Assembly (NCBI GenBank): GCA_050330995.1
Contig: JBHJHI010000081.1
Location: 1 to 64,000, forward strand
Length of the DNA stretch: 64,000 nucleotides
DNA from: Thermohalobaculum sp050330995
Lineage (GTDB): Bacteria > Pseudomonadota > Alphaproteobacteria > Rhodobacterales > Rhodobacteraceae
Direction of reading: 5' to 3'
Shown: piece by piece, positions 1 to 8,556 of the stretch
How the letters are laid out: every line of letters begins with the position of its first letter
Position numbering within the stretch: the first letter of the stretch is position 1
The notes under the pieces: generated by a model
What the model saw: only the letters and a program-made list of their open reading frames with translations
Databases searched by the model: none
What the model was told of the DNA's origin: nothing
Program-made: the position numbers and the translations under genes

Positions 1-251
1 TAGCCGCGCATGAGGTTGCGATACCTCTTCCACATGGCTGTGTCGTCCCAGTTCGGACGAGCGAGTTCAGCGTGGATCATGTCCGGTTGATGCGCGGAGA
101 GGCGGTGGAGAAGCGCGTCGACATCTGCCCCGGCGAGCACGTCCGACCAGTAGCGGATATCGAACAGATGCACGCCATCGCGCCGGATCAGGCGGCGCTC
201 GCTCGGCAGGAAGCTGGCCCGGAAGGCTTCCATGTCGCGAGGCAGTTCCAT
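1..251 (-). pseudogene. Mu-type transposase C-terminal fragment (truncated)
   Basis: Reading the minus strand from an ATG at 251 gives an open frame that runs off the left edge of the window. It contains FLPSERRLIRRDG followed by HLFDIRYWSD, which matches the pattern of the C-terminal domain of Mu/TnsB/TniA-type transposases. The upstream DDE catalytic core is absent: the frame is closed by a TAG at 285-287, inside the inverted-repeat element that starts at 254. I read this as the tail of a broken transposase. The part beyond the window is unknown, and the sequence after the WSD motif does not follow the usual domain closely, so further decay is possible. Confidence 0.5.
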
Positions 252-253
252 CG

Positions 254-367
254 TGATCCTGCCCCGGTCTGGTGGACACCCATGCTAGGCTTTCGAGCCT
301 GTCGAGGAGTGTCTGATGGAGAGGAAGAAGCGCCGGTGACCCTGTCCACTTTTCCAGGGCAGGATCA
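254..367. mobile_element. 114-bp inverted-repeat-bounded miniature IS remnant (IS3-like ends)
   Basis: Positions 254-278 and 343-367 form imperfect 25-bp terminal inverted repeats. Both start TGATCCTGCCC at the outer edge and end GTGGACA at the inner edge, and about 20 of 25 positions match. The outermost bases are TG...CA, as in many IS3-family elements. Between them lies only about 64 bp, including ATGGAGAGGAAGAAGCGCCG, which looks like the start of a basic transposase orfA interrupted after seven codons. The element abuts the broken transposase at 1-251. No clear target-site duplication is visible. Family assignment is tentative. Confidence 0.5.
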
Positions 368-606
368 CGGGCGCGGCAACCTCGATCTGCTCAAGGCACG
401 GCTCATAGCCGCTGCATGACGATCTGCACGGAGAATGCGACAGGCCCCTTATTGCAGGCCGATCCACAGCATGACACGGCGCCGGCGGGCTCGGCCGGAT
501 CGTGCGCCCCCGGCGCTTCTCAGGGGTTGTCGGTGCCGGGGGATGCGCCGGACGTTCGTCCGGTCAGAACCGGCATCGTGTCGGCTCGCCCGAGCGTGGA
601 GGACGC

Positions 607-1656
607 ATGCCCGGAACCACGAGAAACCGCCTGCTCGCCGTCCTCGTCGTCGTGGCCGTGGTCGCCTCGCTGCGGGCGAGCTACCCCGTGAGCATGCCGA
701 TCGCGGCCACCGTCTTCGTGATCGCCGCTGTATGGCCGATCAAGCCGTTCCTCGATCGCCTGCTGCCAGGTCCGCTGAGCGAGACCCTGACGCTCCTCGT
801 CCTGGCGGTGCTATCGGCGTCGGTCATCCTCGGTGTCTACCTCGCGCTCCTCAATCTCGTCGAGACCTTCAGCGGCAGGCAGGAGGAGTTCAGCGCGCTC
901 GGCGAGCGCTACCAGCGCCTCGCCGAGCGCTACAGCCTGCCCGACCTCGACACGCAGGCGAGCTACGAGCGCTTCGTCTCCCTCGCGCACTCGATCGCCG
1001 GCACGGCCTACAGCGCGCTCGGCTACGTCGGCCTCATCACCATCCTCGTCATCCTCGGCCTGCCGGAGGTGGCGAACCTGCGCCAGCGGCTCGCGGCACG
1101 CTTCTCCGAGGAGAGCCGCGATGCGATCGGCGAGTCGGTCCTGCTGATCGCGCAGCACTTTCGCAGCTACCTCATGGTCACCGTGATCACGAGCGCCCTC
1201 ACCGGCCTCGCCTCCTTCGGCTGGTCCCGGGCGATGGGGTTGGACCTGGCGGCGACCTGGGGGCTTTTGAACTTCCTGCTGAACTTCGTGCCGGTGGTGG
1301 GCAACCTGATCGGCATCGTCCCGCCGACGCTCTACGCGCTGGTGCAGTTCGACGACCCGCGCACGGCACTCCTCGTGCTCGGGGGCTTCATCGCGATCCA
1401 GGTGACGATCAGCAACTTCGTCTACCCCTTCCTGCAGGGGAAGGGGCTGGCGCTGCCCTCGGTGGCGATCGTCGCGTCGCTGACCTTCTGGTCCTGGGTC
1501 TGGGGCATCGCCGGCGCGCTGCTCGCGGTGCCGCTCACCTCGGCACTGATCGTCGTGCTCGGCCGCTTCGAGAGCACCGCCTGGGCCGCGCGGCGCGTCG
1601 TCGACGACGACGAGCAGGCGCCTTCCGCTTCGGGAGACAACGCGTCCGCCGCGTAG
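607..1656 (+). CDS. AI-2E family transporter (PerM/UPF0118-like permease)
   Basis: A 349-residue integral membrane protein. The order of parts fits the AI-2E/PerM family: two hydrophobic segments near the N-terminus (about residues 8-50), a third at about 58-85, a soluble amphipathic region with SGRQEEFSALGERYQRLAER, then a cluster of C-terminal membrane segments including LNFLLNFVPVVGNLIG, the conserved signature region near the family's proline/glycine loop. The ATG at 607 is chosen because GGAGGA lies 5 bases upstream and the hydrophobic start follows at once; an in-frame ATG at 502 would add an unlikely Arg/Gly-rich leader. Family members export small molecules or exchange cations; the substrate cannot be told from sequence. 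It stands alone on the plus strand. Confidence 0.85.
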   Translation: MPGTTRNRLLAVLVVVAVVASLRASYPVSMPIAATVFVIAAVWPIKPFLDRLLPGPLSETLTLLVLAVLSASVILGVYLALLNLVETFSGRQEEFSALGERYQRLAERYSLPDLDTQASYERFVSLAHSIAGTAYSALGYVGLITILVILGLPEVANLRQRLAARFSEESRDAIGESVLLIAQHFRSYLMVTVITSALTGLASFGWSRAMGLDLAATWGLLNFLLNFVPVVGNLIGIVPPTLYALVQFDDPRTALLVLGGFIAIQVTISNFVYPFLQGKGLALPSVAIVASLTFWSWVWGIAGALLAVPLTSALIVVLGRFESTAWAARRVVDDDEQAPSASGDNASAA

Positions 1657-2186
1657 GCGGGGCGGGCCGCGAGGCAACGCGCTCCTACTCGATCAGGCCG
1701 ACCCAGATCGGCAGGCCGCGATCATGAGATACGTCGTCCTCTCGGCCCCGGGCCTGCGATCGACGTCGCTCGGCGCGAGCCCGCCGAGCGTCACGAGCCA
1801 TGGGCGGCCTCGCAGGCGTCGAGAGAGCCCGACGACGATCCTGTCGGCAAACCACGATCACGACGGGGAGCGAGCGGCCGACCGGCGCGCCGCGTCCCGA
1901 GAGGACCTCGGCGAACCAGGGGCCGCGCTTCTGGCGAAGTTTCCATCGTCCTGCGATCATCTCGCTTTCCTTTCCCGCTCCGTTCGTCCGGGCGGTGCTT
2001 GCGGAACCGGTCGTGCCGACGGCGGTCCATGGTTACCGGACGACGAACCTCATCGGCTCGGTTTCTTGGCGACGCTATTCCTGGCGTTGGTGGATAAGGG
2101 AGAGGGTCCGGGCCGACTGCTCGCGGTCTCCGTGACGCCGAAAGACGGCACGAGCCGACAGATACGCCGTGGCGCGTCCGACGCCC
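1657..2186. other. Gene-free interval between permease and transglutaminase-like pseudogene
   Basis: About 530 bases with GC-rich random open frames on both strands but none with a recognisable motif, a good ribosome binding site or a coherent protein composition. I see no tRNA, repeat array or clear terminator here. It may hold the transcription stops of the two converging genes. Confidence 0.4.
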
Positions 2187-3025
2187 TCACGGCCTCGTCC
2201 CTGGCAGACCGTCCGTCCCGGGCGCTGGCTCGATCCAGATCTCGAAGCCCGTCAGTTCGTGATGCCCGAAGCTGTGGGTGAGCGGCACGTCGGCCGCGTC
2301 GCGCCCGTGCGCGATCAGCACGCGGCCGAAACGGGTGTCGTTGTTGCGCGGATCGAACGTCCACCAGCGACCGCCGAGATAGACCTCCATCCAGGCGGCG
2401 AAGTCCATCGGCGCGTAGGGCGGCGGCTGGCCGATGTCGCTGACGTAGCCCGTGCAGTAGCGCGCGGGGATGTTGAGGCAGCGGCACAGTGCGACCGCGA
2501 GATGGGTGAAGTCGCGGCAGACGCCGACGCCTTCCTCCAGCGTCTCGGCGGCGGTGCGCGTGGCGCGCGAGTGCTCGTAGCCGAAGCGGACGTGGTGGTG
2601 GACGAAGTCGCAGACGGCCTGCACCCGCGGCCAGCCGAGCGGCTCGGGGCCGAAGCGCTTCCAGGCGAACGTCGACAGGAGATCGGTCTCGCAGTAGCGG
2701 CTCGGCAAGAAGAAGGTCAGCGCGTCAGCGGGCAACCGCTCGACGGGGTGCTGCTCGGCCTTGGTGTTGACCGGGTCCGACAGGCCGGCTCACGGACGAT
2801 CCCCGCGGTCGAGACGGCGAAGGCACCGGTCGGGGCCACGAGGCGGTTGCACCAGTTGCCGAAGCCGTCGCGGTAGCTCTCGACCGGCACGGCAAGGTCG
2901 GTGACGAGGAGGTCGGGACGTTCCAGATCGCTCGCGCGCGAGTAGTGCACGTTGAGCAGCAGGATCATCGGGGTCGGCACCGGGAGGAGCCGGTAGCTCA
3001 GCCGGCATCCGAGCTGGATGCGCAT
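2187..3025 (-). pseudogene. Transglutaminase-like cysteine protease family protein, frameshifted
   Basis: Two minus-strand frames together make one transglutaminase-like protein. The N-terminal part (ATG at 3025) has the beta-rich leader typical of this family, and the C-terminal part carries GVGVCRDFTHLAVALCR with the catalytic cysteine and WWTFDPRNN with the aspartate. The frames meet near 2795-2805, where one base seems missing: the sense frame runs into GPDPV-like reading only after a +1 shift, and the 839-base span becomes exactly 280 codons if one base is restored. The position that holds the catalytic histidine in classic members (DFHAW) reads DFAAW here; some bacterial relatives may also lack it. 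Either a real inactivation or a sequencing error in a C/G-rich run. Confidence 0.75.
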
Positions 3026-3218
3026 CGTAACCTTCCGGGACCGCACTTCACCTCGCCGATCGGAGGGAGTGCTATCACGACCGTAGCACTACGGTACCAG
3101 CCTGTCGCGCGCCGCGCTCGGCGCCCCGCGCGTCGGCTCGTGGCGCAACCCAGAAGCCGCCCACTCGGCAAGCGACGTCCGGGGCCCCGAGAAAAACCGA
3201 CCTCTACGCCCGCCCGCC

Positions 3219-3635
3219 TCAGCCGCGCCGACGCCACATCGCCGCCACCCCAAGCGCCCCGAGCATCAGCGCCAGCGCCATCGCCAGCGCCGAGGGCGGC
3301 GGGATCACGGTCTCGACCGTCGCCCGGTTGATCGTGACGCTCGCGGCCGGGTCGATGCCGCTCGCGAAGTCGCCCGTCAGCGCGACCAGCGCCGCGTCGC
3401 CGGGCACGGTGCCGGCGAGCGAGAAATCGGTCGGCGTCGCGCCGAAGCCGGTCGCCCCGACGGTGCCGCTCGCGCTGAAACCGCCGGGGGCGAGGTCGAA
3501 CACGGTCACACCGCCGGCGGAAGAGAAGGCGACGGCGTCGTCGATGGCGATCGGCGTGGTCAGCGCCGAGGCGGGCGCCGCGCCGAGGATGCCGGCGGCA
3601 CCGAGAGCGAACGCGCGCAGCGCGAACGTGGTCAT
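3219..3635 (-). CDS. VPLPA/PEP-CTERM-like surface protein
   Basis: A 138-residue secreted protein. The N-terminus (about residues 1-24) is a signal peptide ending in APASA. The middle is rich in Ala, Gly, Val and Thr with no cysteine and no recognised domain. The C-terminus has the three-part sorting signal: IPPPSA, a hydrophobic helix of about 18 residues, and a terminal basic cluster WRRRG. This is the plan of PEP-CTERM/VPLPA-CTERM substrates that are processed by exosortases in the inner membrane and then exported to the cell surface or matrix. No exosortase is in the window, but the exopolysaccharide locus at 55-64 kb is of the type found with such systems. Function beyond surface display is unknown. 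Confidence 0.75.
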   Translation of the reverse strand: MTTFALRAFALGAAGILGAAPASALTTPIAIDDAVAFSSAGGVTVFDLAPGGFSASGTVGATGFGATPTDFSLAGTVPGDAALVALTGDFASGIDPAASVTINRATVETVIPPPSALAMALALMLGALGVAAMWRRRG

Positions 3636-3741
3636 GGTTGTCGTCCCCCTGTTGTCGTGAAGGACCCGCGCTGCCCTCCGGCGCGGGGGCTCGGCTCGCC
3701 CGTGCCCGCCCCGTGCGGCGGACGCGCGACGGCCCGTCCGG

Positions 3742-6700
3742 TCAGACGAGGCCCGTCTCGTCGACCGGGATGTCGAGATCGTCTAGGTCGTCGATACCGC
3801 GGAACACGACGAAGTCGCCGCTGTCGAGCGCGACCAGCAGCGTCCGCCCCGCCCCGGCCGAGAACGCGACGTCGCCCCGGTCGAAGCCGACGACGCTCTC
3901 GTCCTCCTCGACGCCGAACAGCGTGAGGAAGTCGCGCCGGCCGTTCTCGACTACCTGCGCGAAGTCGAAGGTGTCCTCGCCGCCGCGCGGTCGCACGATC
4001 GCCGAGCCCGAGAGTTGGAAGATCTCGGCCTCGTCCGTGCCCCGGACCACCCGCTGGCCGGGCGCCTGCACGATCACCGGCGCGTCGTCCGGCGCGAGGT
4101 CGAGCCCGACCAGCACCGGGTCGTGGTCCGACGAGCGAAACGGGTCGGGCGCGTAGAGCAAGTCCTGCTGATCCGCCGACTGGAAGTTCAGGTTGTAGTC
4201 CAGCGCCACCGGCTCGTCGGCGTTGATGTGCCAGATGTCGGCGCCCGTCACCTGATCGTAGAGCGAGCGGTTGACCAGCGCGTAGTCGAGCGTGCCGAAG
4301 GTCTGCACCTGCGGCACGGTGTCGAGACCGACCGGGAAGGCGAAGCTGTAGTCGTCCTCGCCGACCAGGCTGAGGTAGTCGTCGTCGGTGCCGCGGGTGT
4401 CGTCCGCGCCGTCGAGGATCGCCTGGATCGCGTCCTCCTGCAGATAGGCGTTCAGATCGCCGAGGATCATGAAGTCCGGGTCGCCCGAGCCGGTCGGGTC
4501 GGTCGCGAGCCAGTCGACCAGCGCCTCGGCCGCGCCCTCGCGGATGGTCGGGTTATTGGCCTGCCCGTCGCCGAGCGCGGCGTCGGGCTGTTCGGGGCCG
4601 TAGACGCCCGGCGCCGGCGCGTCCTGCAGGTCGAGCGAGAGATCGTAGTCCGCGATCGAGCCCTTCGACTTGAAGTGGTTCACCGCCGCCGTGAAGGTGG
4701 CGCCCGTCGCCGTCTCGGTGAAGGTCTGCGCGAGCGCCGGGCGCTGGGTGCCGACGGTCTGGAAGCGCGGGTCGACCGTCTCGTCGAGGATCGCGACGTC
4801 GCCCTCCGGCGTCACCGCGTCCACGTCGTAGAGGAAGCCGACCTTGATCGCGTCGCCCTCGACCGCCCCGCCTTGCGCGCCCTCGATCGGGCCGGCGGCG
4901 ATGAAGTCGTAGGTGGCGGGGCCGGCCGCGTTCAGCGCATCCACCAGCGAGGCCAGCGCCGCGTTCGGGTCCGGGTCCGGGTTGTTCTCGATCTCGATCA
5001 GGCCGAGCACGTCGGCGTCGATCTCGGTGATCGCGGCGACCAGCTTGGCCTGCTGACGCTCGAACTCGGTCCGACCGTCGGGGTCGGTGCCGTTCGCCTC
5101 GGCGCCGCGCGGCTCCTGATCCCCGGCCGGGCCGGTGATGTCGGGTCCGTTGAAGCCGCCGGGGTTGGTGTCGATCGTGGTGAAGTAGTTGAGCACGTTG
5201 AACGAGGCGACCTTGAGCGAGCCGCCGACCACCGGGGGCGTCTCGGGACGCGGGTTCTCTTGCTCGAACTGCGGCGCCTCGGTCGGGATCACGCGGAACA
5301 GCGTGTCGCCGAAGATCTCCTGGTTGTAGGAGACGACGCCGGTCAGGCCTGTCAGCGTGTCGCCCGAGCGCAGGACGTTCGGCGCCTCGGCGTCGAGGCC
5401 GCCCTGCGGGAAGATCGGGTCGCGGTTCTGCGCGTCGAAGAAGGCGTCGTCGATCACGATCCCGCGCGAGGCGGCTTCCTGCTGGAACGCCTCGAAGCCG
5501 GCGGCGCTCGGCGCGTTGGTCTGGGTGAAGGTCTGGATGCGCCCGCCCGAGGTGAGCCCGACCTCGTTGTAGCGCCCGAGCGTGAACAGATCGCCGACCG
5601 TCAGCGTCTCGGGCACGGTGATCAGCATGCCCTCGACGGCTTCGAGATCGGCGATCAGCTGGCCGGCGGCGTTGGTGGTGACGGCGGCGGGGAAGGTGAC
5701 GACCCCCGGCTCGACCGCGTCGATCGAGCCGCCCGGCACCACCTCGATCGCGGCGATCTCGTCGATCTGGGTCTCGCCCTGGAACTCGTCGACCGTGCCG
5801 GTCAGGCGCACGCGGTCGCCCACCGCGAGGTCGGGCACCGCGACCGAGGCGTTGCCCTCGAACACGAACACGCCCTCCGAGGTCGCGTCGTCACCGTCGC
5901 CGTCGCTCGCCTCCTCCTGCAGGAAGAAGCCGCCCAGATCGCTGTCGGCCGCGTCCTGAAAGTCGGCGGTGACGATCGCCTCGACGGTGACGGTCTGACC
6001 GGCGAGCGAGCTCGCCTCGGCCGGCCCCTGGACAGTCGAGATCGGCGTCACCGGCGGCACGTCGTCGTTCAGGACGCTGCCCGTGGCGCTCGCCGTGGCG
6101 ATGGTCTGGCCGTCCGAGGGGTTCGAGAGCGTGACGGTCAGTGCCTCGTCGGCCTCGAAGTCGGTGTCGCCCGAGACCGCGAGGGCGATGGTCCGCTCTG
6201 CCTCCCCGGCGGCGAAGCGCACCGTGCCGGAGGGCAGCGCGCCGCCGAAGTCGGCCGCGTCCACGTCGCCCGAGACAGCGAAGTCGACCGTGCCCGCGGC
6301 CGAGACGTCGCCCGAGCGCGTCAGCGTGAAGGTGAACTCGGTGGTGCCCGCGTCGCCCTCGGCTCGGGTCGCGTCGGCCGCGGCGATCGCGACCCTGGTG
6401 CCGTCGGCGGTCGCGGGGACGCCGGTGATCTCGATGTTGTCGAAGGCGAACGCCTCGAACGGTACGTCGGCCGTGAGTGTCAGCGTCAGCGTCGAGCCGG
6501 TGCCGTCAAGGTCGGTGACGAAGGTGTCGAGCATGCCCGCGCCGTCGCCGGACGCCGGGGTCTTGTCGAGCAGCGTGTTATCGGCCGCGGCACCGTCCTC
6601 GGCGAGCCGCTTGGTGACCGCGTTGTCGCCACCGACCGCGAGCACGCCCTGATCGGGCGTGACGGTGCCATCGTCCATCGGGCGGTAGGCGAACTCGCCG

Positions 6701-7776
6701 GTGTCGGTGGTCGCGGCGAGATCGAAGGCGGTCGACGCGGTCGTGCCATCGACCGCGTAGGCGAAGCGCGCCGTCTGCGGGCCATAGCCGCCGAAGTCGT
6801 CGCCGTCGGCGATGCCGCCGAAGTCGATCGCGAGGCGCAGGTCCTCGAAGCCCGAGACGTCGAACGTCCAGCTCACAGTCTGCTCCGCGCCGAACTCGTC
6901 GCTGTCCGAGAGCGCGAAGAAGTCGTTCTCGACGTCGGCGTTCCGGCCGTAGACCCCCTCGTCGTCGCCCGCGAACGCGCCGCCGCCGCTGACGTCGGCG
7001 CCGCTGTCGTCGGCGAGGCCGAACGGCACGCCGGTCGGCTGCGGCCAGTCGGCGAGGCTGCCGACGCCGAAGAAGTCGCCGCCGCCGCCGTCGCGGTTGC
7101 CGCTCGCCGGGTCGAAGCCCGAGACCAGGCTGGTCGCGCCGCCGTCGAAGTCCTCGCCCGCCACCACCTGGCGCTCGGCCACCGCCGTGCCGGTGATCTC
7201 CAGGGCGTCGATCGCGATGTCCTCGTCGCCCGCGTCGAGATCGAAGGTCACGCGCAGATCGAGCGTCGAGCCGGTGCCCGCGATCGCGCTGGAGAAGCGC
7301 TGGAAGACGTCGGTGATCTCGGTGCCGTCGCCGTCGCCGTCGAAATCGGTGTCGATCGCCGGCACCGCGTTGAAGGCGTCGCCGTCCGGGACCGACTCCA
7401 CCGCGAGCAACGGCCGGAACGCGCCGCCGTCGATCCGGTACTCGAACCGCACGAAGTCGACGAGGTCGTAGTCCTCGTCGCCGTCGCTCGCGTCGTCCTC
7501 GGCGAGCAGCACGCCGAAGGCGAGGTCGGTGAAGCCGTCGATGTCGATACCCGAGAAGATCAGCGCCTGCTGCGACGCCGCGCCCTCGCCGTCGAGGTCC
7601 TGAGCCGCGAACACGAAGCCGCCGTCGGCGCCGGTGACGCCGTAGGTGCCGGCGACGTCGCCGAGATCGGTCCGCAGGAAGAAGTCGCCGGAGCCGTCCG
7701 TGAACTCGGGGATGCTTGTCGCGTAGCGCGTGCCGTTGCCGTCGGTCTCGAAGCTTTCGCCGAAGATCGTCTGCAT
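3742..7776 (-). CDS. ExeM/NucH-family extracellular nuclease with Calx-beta domain
   Basis: A 1344-residue, very acidic secreted protein. The N-terminal 450 residues are Asp/Gly-rich beta repeats, including two copies of a jelly-roll-like segment with EITG(T/V)xA ends. A Calx-beta-like domain follows at about 455-570, an OB-fold-like NucH region at about 575-700, and an endonuclease/exonuclease/phosphatase domain at about 850-1225. The last carries KVASFNVLNYF, LIEIENN, MILGDLNAYLQED and SSDHDPVLVGL, which supply the metal and catalytic residues of the fold. The last 120 residues are an RTX-less acidic tail. There is no Sec signal peptide, so type I secretion is inferred. The ATG at 7776 is preferred over an in-frame one at 7815 because it begins a coherent domain and has AGGGA about ten bases upstream. 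The likely role is degrading extracellular DNA for phosphorus or biofilm turnover. Confidence 0.85.
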   Translation of the reverse strand: MQTIFGESFETDGNGTRYATSIPEFTDGSGDFFLRTDLGDVAGTYGVTGADGGFVFAAQDLDGEGAASQQALIFSGIDIDGFTDLAFGVLLAEDDASDGDEDYDLVDFVRFEYRIDGGAFRPLLAVESVPDGDAFNAVPAIDTDFDGDGDGTEITDVFQRFSSAIAGTGSTLDLRVTFDLDAGDEDIAIDALEITGTAVAERQVVAGEDFDGGATSLVSGFDPASGNRDGGGGDFFGVGSLADWPQPTGVPFGLADDSGADVSGGGAFAGDDEGVYGRNADVENDFFALSDSDEFGAEQTVSWTFDVSGFEDLRLAIDFGGIADGDDFGGYGPQTARFAYAVDGTTASTAFDLAATTDTGEFAYRPMDDGTVTPDQGVLAVGGDNAVTKRLAEDGAAADNTLLDKTPASGDGAGMLDTFVTDLDGTGSTLTLTLTADVPFEAFAFDNIEITGVPATADGTRVAIAAADATRAEGDAGTTEFTFTLTRSGDVSAAGTVDFAVSGDVDAADFGGALPSGTVRFAAGEAERTIALAVSGDTDFEADEALTVTLSNPSDGQTIATASATGSVLNDDVPPVTPISTVQGPAEASSLAGQTVTVEAIVTADFQDAADSDLGGFFLQEEASDGDGDDATSEGVFVFEGNASVAVPDLAVGDRVRLTGTVDEFQGETQIDEIAAIEVVPGGSIDAVEPGVVTFPAAVTTNAAGQLIADLEAVEGMLITVPETLTVGDLFTLGRYNEVGLTSGGRIQTFTQTNAPSAAGFEAFQQEAASRGIVIDDAFFDAQNRDPIFPQGGLDAEAPNVLRSGDTLTGLTGVVSYNQEIFGDTLFRVIPTEAPQFEQENPRPETPPVVGGSLKVASFNVLNYFTTIDTNPGGFNGPDITGPAGDQEPRGAEANGTDPDGRTEFERQQAKLVAAITEIDADVLGLIEIENNPDPDPNAALASLVDALNAAGPATYDFIAAGPIEGAQGGAVEGDAIKVGFLYDVDAVTPEGDVAILDETVDPRFQTVGTQRPALAQTFTETATGATFTAAVNHFKSKGSIADYDLSLDLQDAPAPGVYGPEQPDAALGDGQANNPTIREGAAEALVDWLATDPTGSGDPDFMILGDLNAYLQEDAIQAILDGADDTRGTDDDYLSLVGEDDYSFAFPVGLDTVPQVQTFGTLDYALVNRSLYDQVTGADIWHINADEPVALDYNLNFQSADQQDLLYAPDPFRSSDHDPVLVGLDLAPDDAPVIVQAPGQRVVRGTDEAEIFQLSGSAIVRPRGGEDTFDFAQVVENGRRDFLTLFGVEEDESVVGFDRGDVAFSAGAGRTLLVALDSGDFVVFRGIDDLDDLDIPVDETGLV

Positions 7777-8229
7777 GTCCTGGAGGTCCCTGCGAGCGCT
7801 GTGGAGCGGTGGCATGGCGAGGCGGCGCCCGCACCGGGGAGCGTCGAGGCGACGATCGCCCGCACCGTCCCGGCGCGGGATCGGAGCGGGCGGACCCGCC
7901 TTCTCGTCGCGGTCCTATCCGGCTTCGTTGAGGGTTTCGTGACAGTCGTCGCGGCCGTCCCGACGACGCGGCGGTCCGAACCGCCGCGCCTAGCGAGGCG
8001 ACACGACGGGAGCCGTCGGCTCCGCCATGGCCGCTCGACGCGGCGTGGCATTTCTTCTGCCGTCCGACGCCGCTCCCGGAACGAGACGACCTGTCTTCTC
8101 GTTGGTCGTTAAGGGCGTTGTCGACGCGCGGTCACATCCTCGGGCGCGCAACGAGCACTGGCGTTCGCGTCGCGGTTGAGTTTATACTCTGTTAAGAGTT
8201 CAGCCGAGGTCGCAGTGCAGGAGAAACCG
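7777..8229. other. Divergent intergenic region with a small palindrome
   Basis: About 450 bases between the divergent nuclease gene and the small membrane protein gene. No gene is convincing. The only AT-rich stretch is near 8178-8200: it contains TATACT (8183-8188), a possible -10 box for the plus-strand gene, overlapped by the short inverted repeat ACTCT-GTTA-AGAGT (8186-8199), which could be an operator or a weak hairpin. No matching -35 box is clear. Confidence 0.35.
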
Positions 8230-8484
8230 ATGCTCCGCCGAATCGTCCAGCACCGCCGTGGCATCACGCTCGCCCCGCTCGGCATGACCATGCCGATTGT
8301 CGCGATGATCGCGGCCGGACTGGGGCTCGCCGTCGCCGCCCTCGTCGCCCCGGCCGCGTTGAGCGTCGGCCACCTCGGCCTCGCGAGCCTCCTGGTCATG
8401 AGCGGCGTGGTCGGCCTCGTCGGCCTCTGGCGCGCTACGCCGCGCTCGCGCCGCAAGCGGACGACGCGGCCCTCGCTCGTCTGA
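8230..8484 (+). CDS. Small hypothetical membrane protein
   Basis: An 84-residue protein with a basic N-terminus (MLRRIVQHRRG), two hydrophobic segments at about residues 22-42 and 47-66, and a very basic C-terminus (RSRRKRTTR). The layout suggests a two-helix inner-membrane protein with both ends in the cytoplasm. The ATG at 8230 has AGGAGA six bases upstream and is preferred to an in-frame ATG at 8176, which would lie within the candidate promoter. I recognise no family. It precedes the KefB-like antiporter gene by 72 bases on the same strand, so they may be co-transcribed. Confidence 0.5.
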   Translation: MLRRIVQHRRGITLAPLGMTMPIVAMIAAGLGLAVAALVAPAALSVGHLGLASLLVMSGVVGLVGLWRATPRSRRKRTTRPSLV

Positions 8485-8556
8485 GACCGTCCCCTACCGA
8501 CGCTCCCTGACCGCCTCGCCGGGGAACCCGCCAGCCGTACGTGCGGTTCGTGAGCG

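Noticed and set aside
368..606. Short frame ending NLDLLKARLIAAA near 380-419, like the tail of a transposase
   Set aside because: Only about 15 residues with no clear match. It may belong to the mobile debris but cannot be supported as a feature.
4015..8112. A plus-strand open frame of over 1300 codons
   Set aside because: It runs antisense to the nuclease gene; composition is Arg/Val/Gly-rich with no domain. Very long antisense frames are normal in genomes with this GC content.
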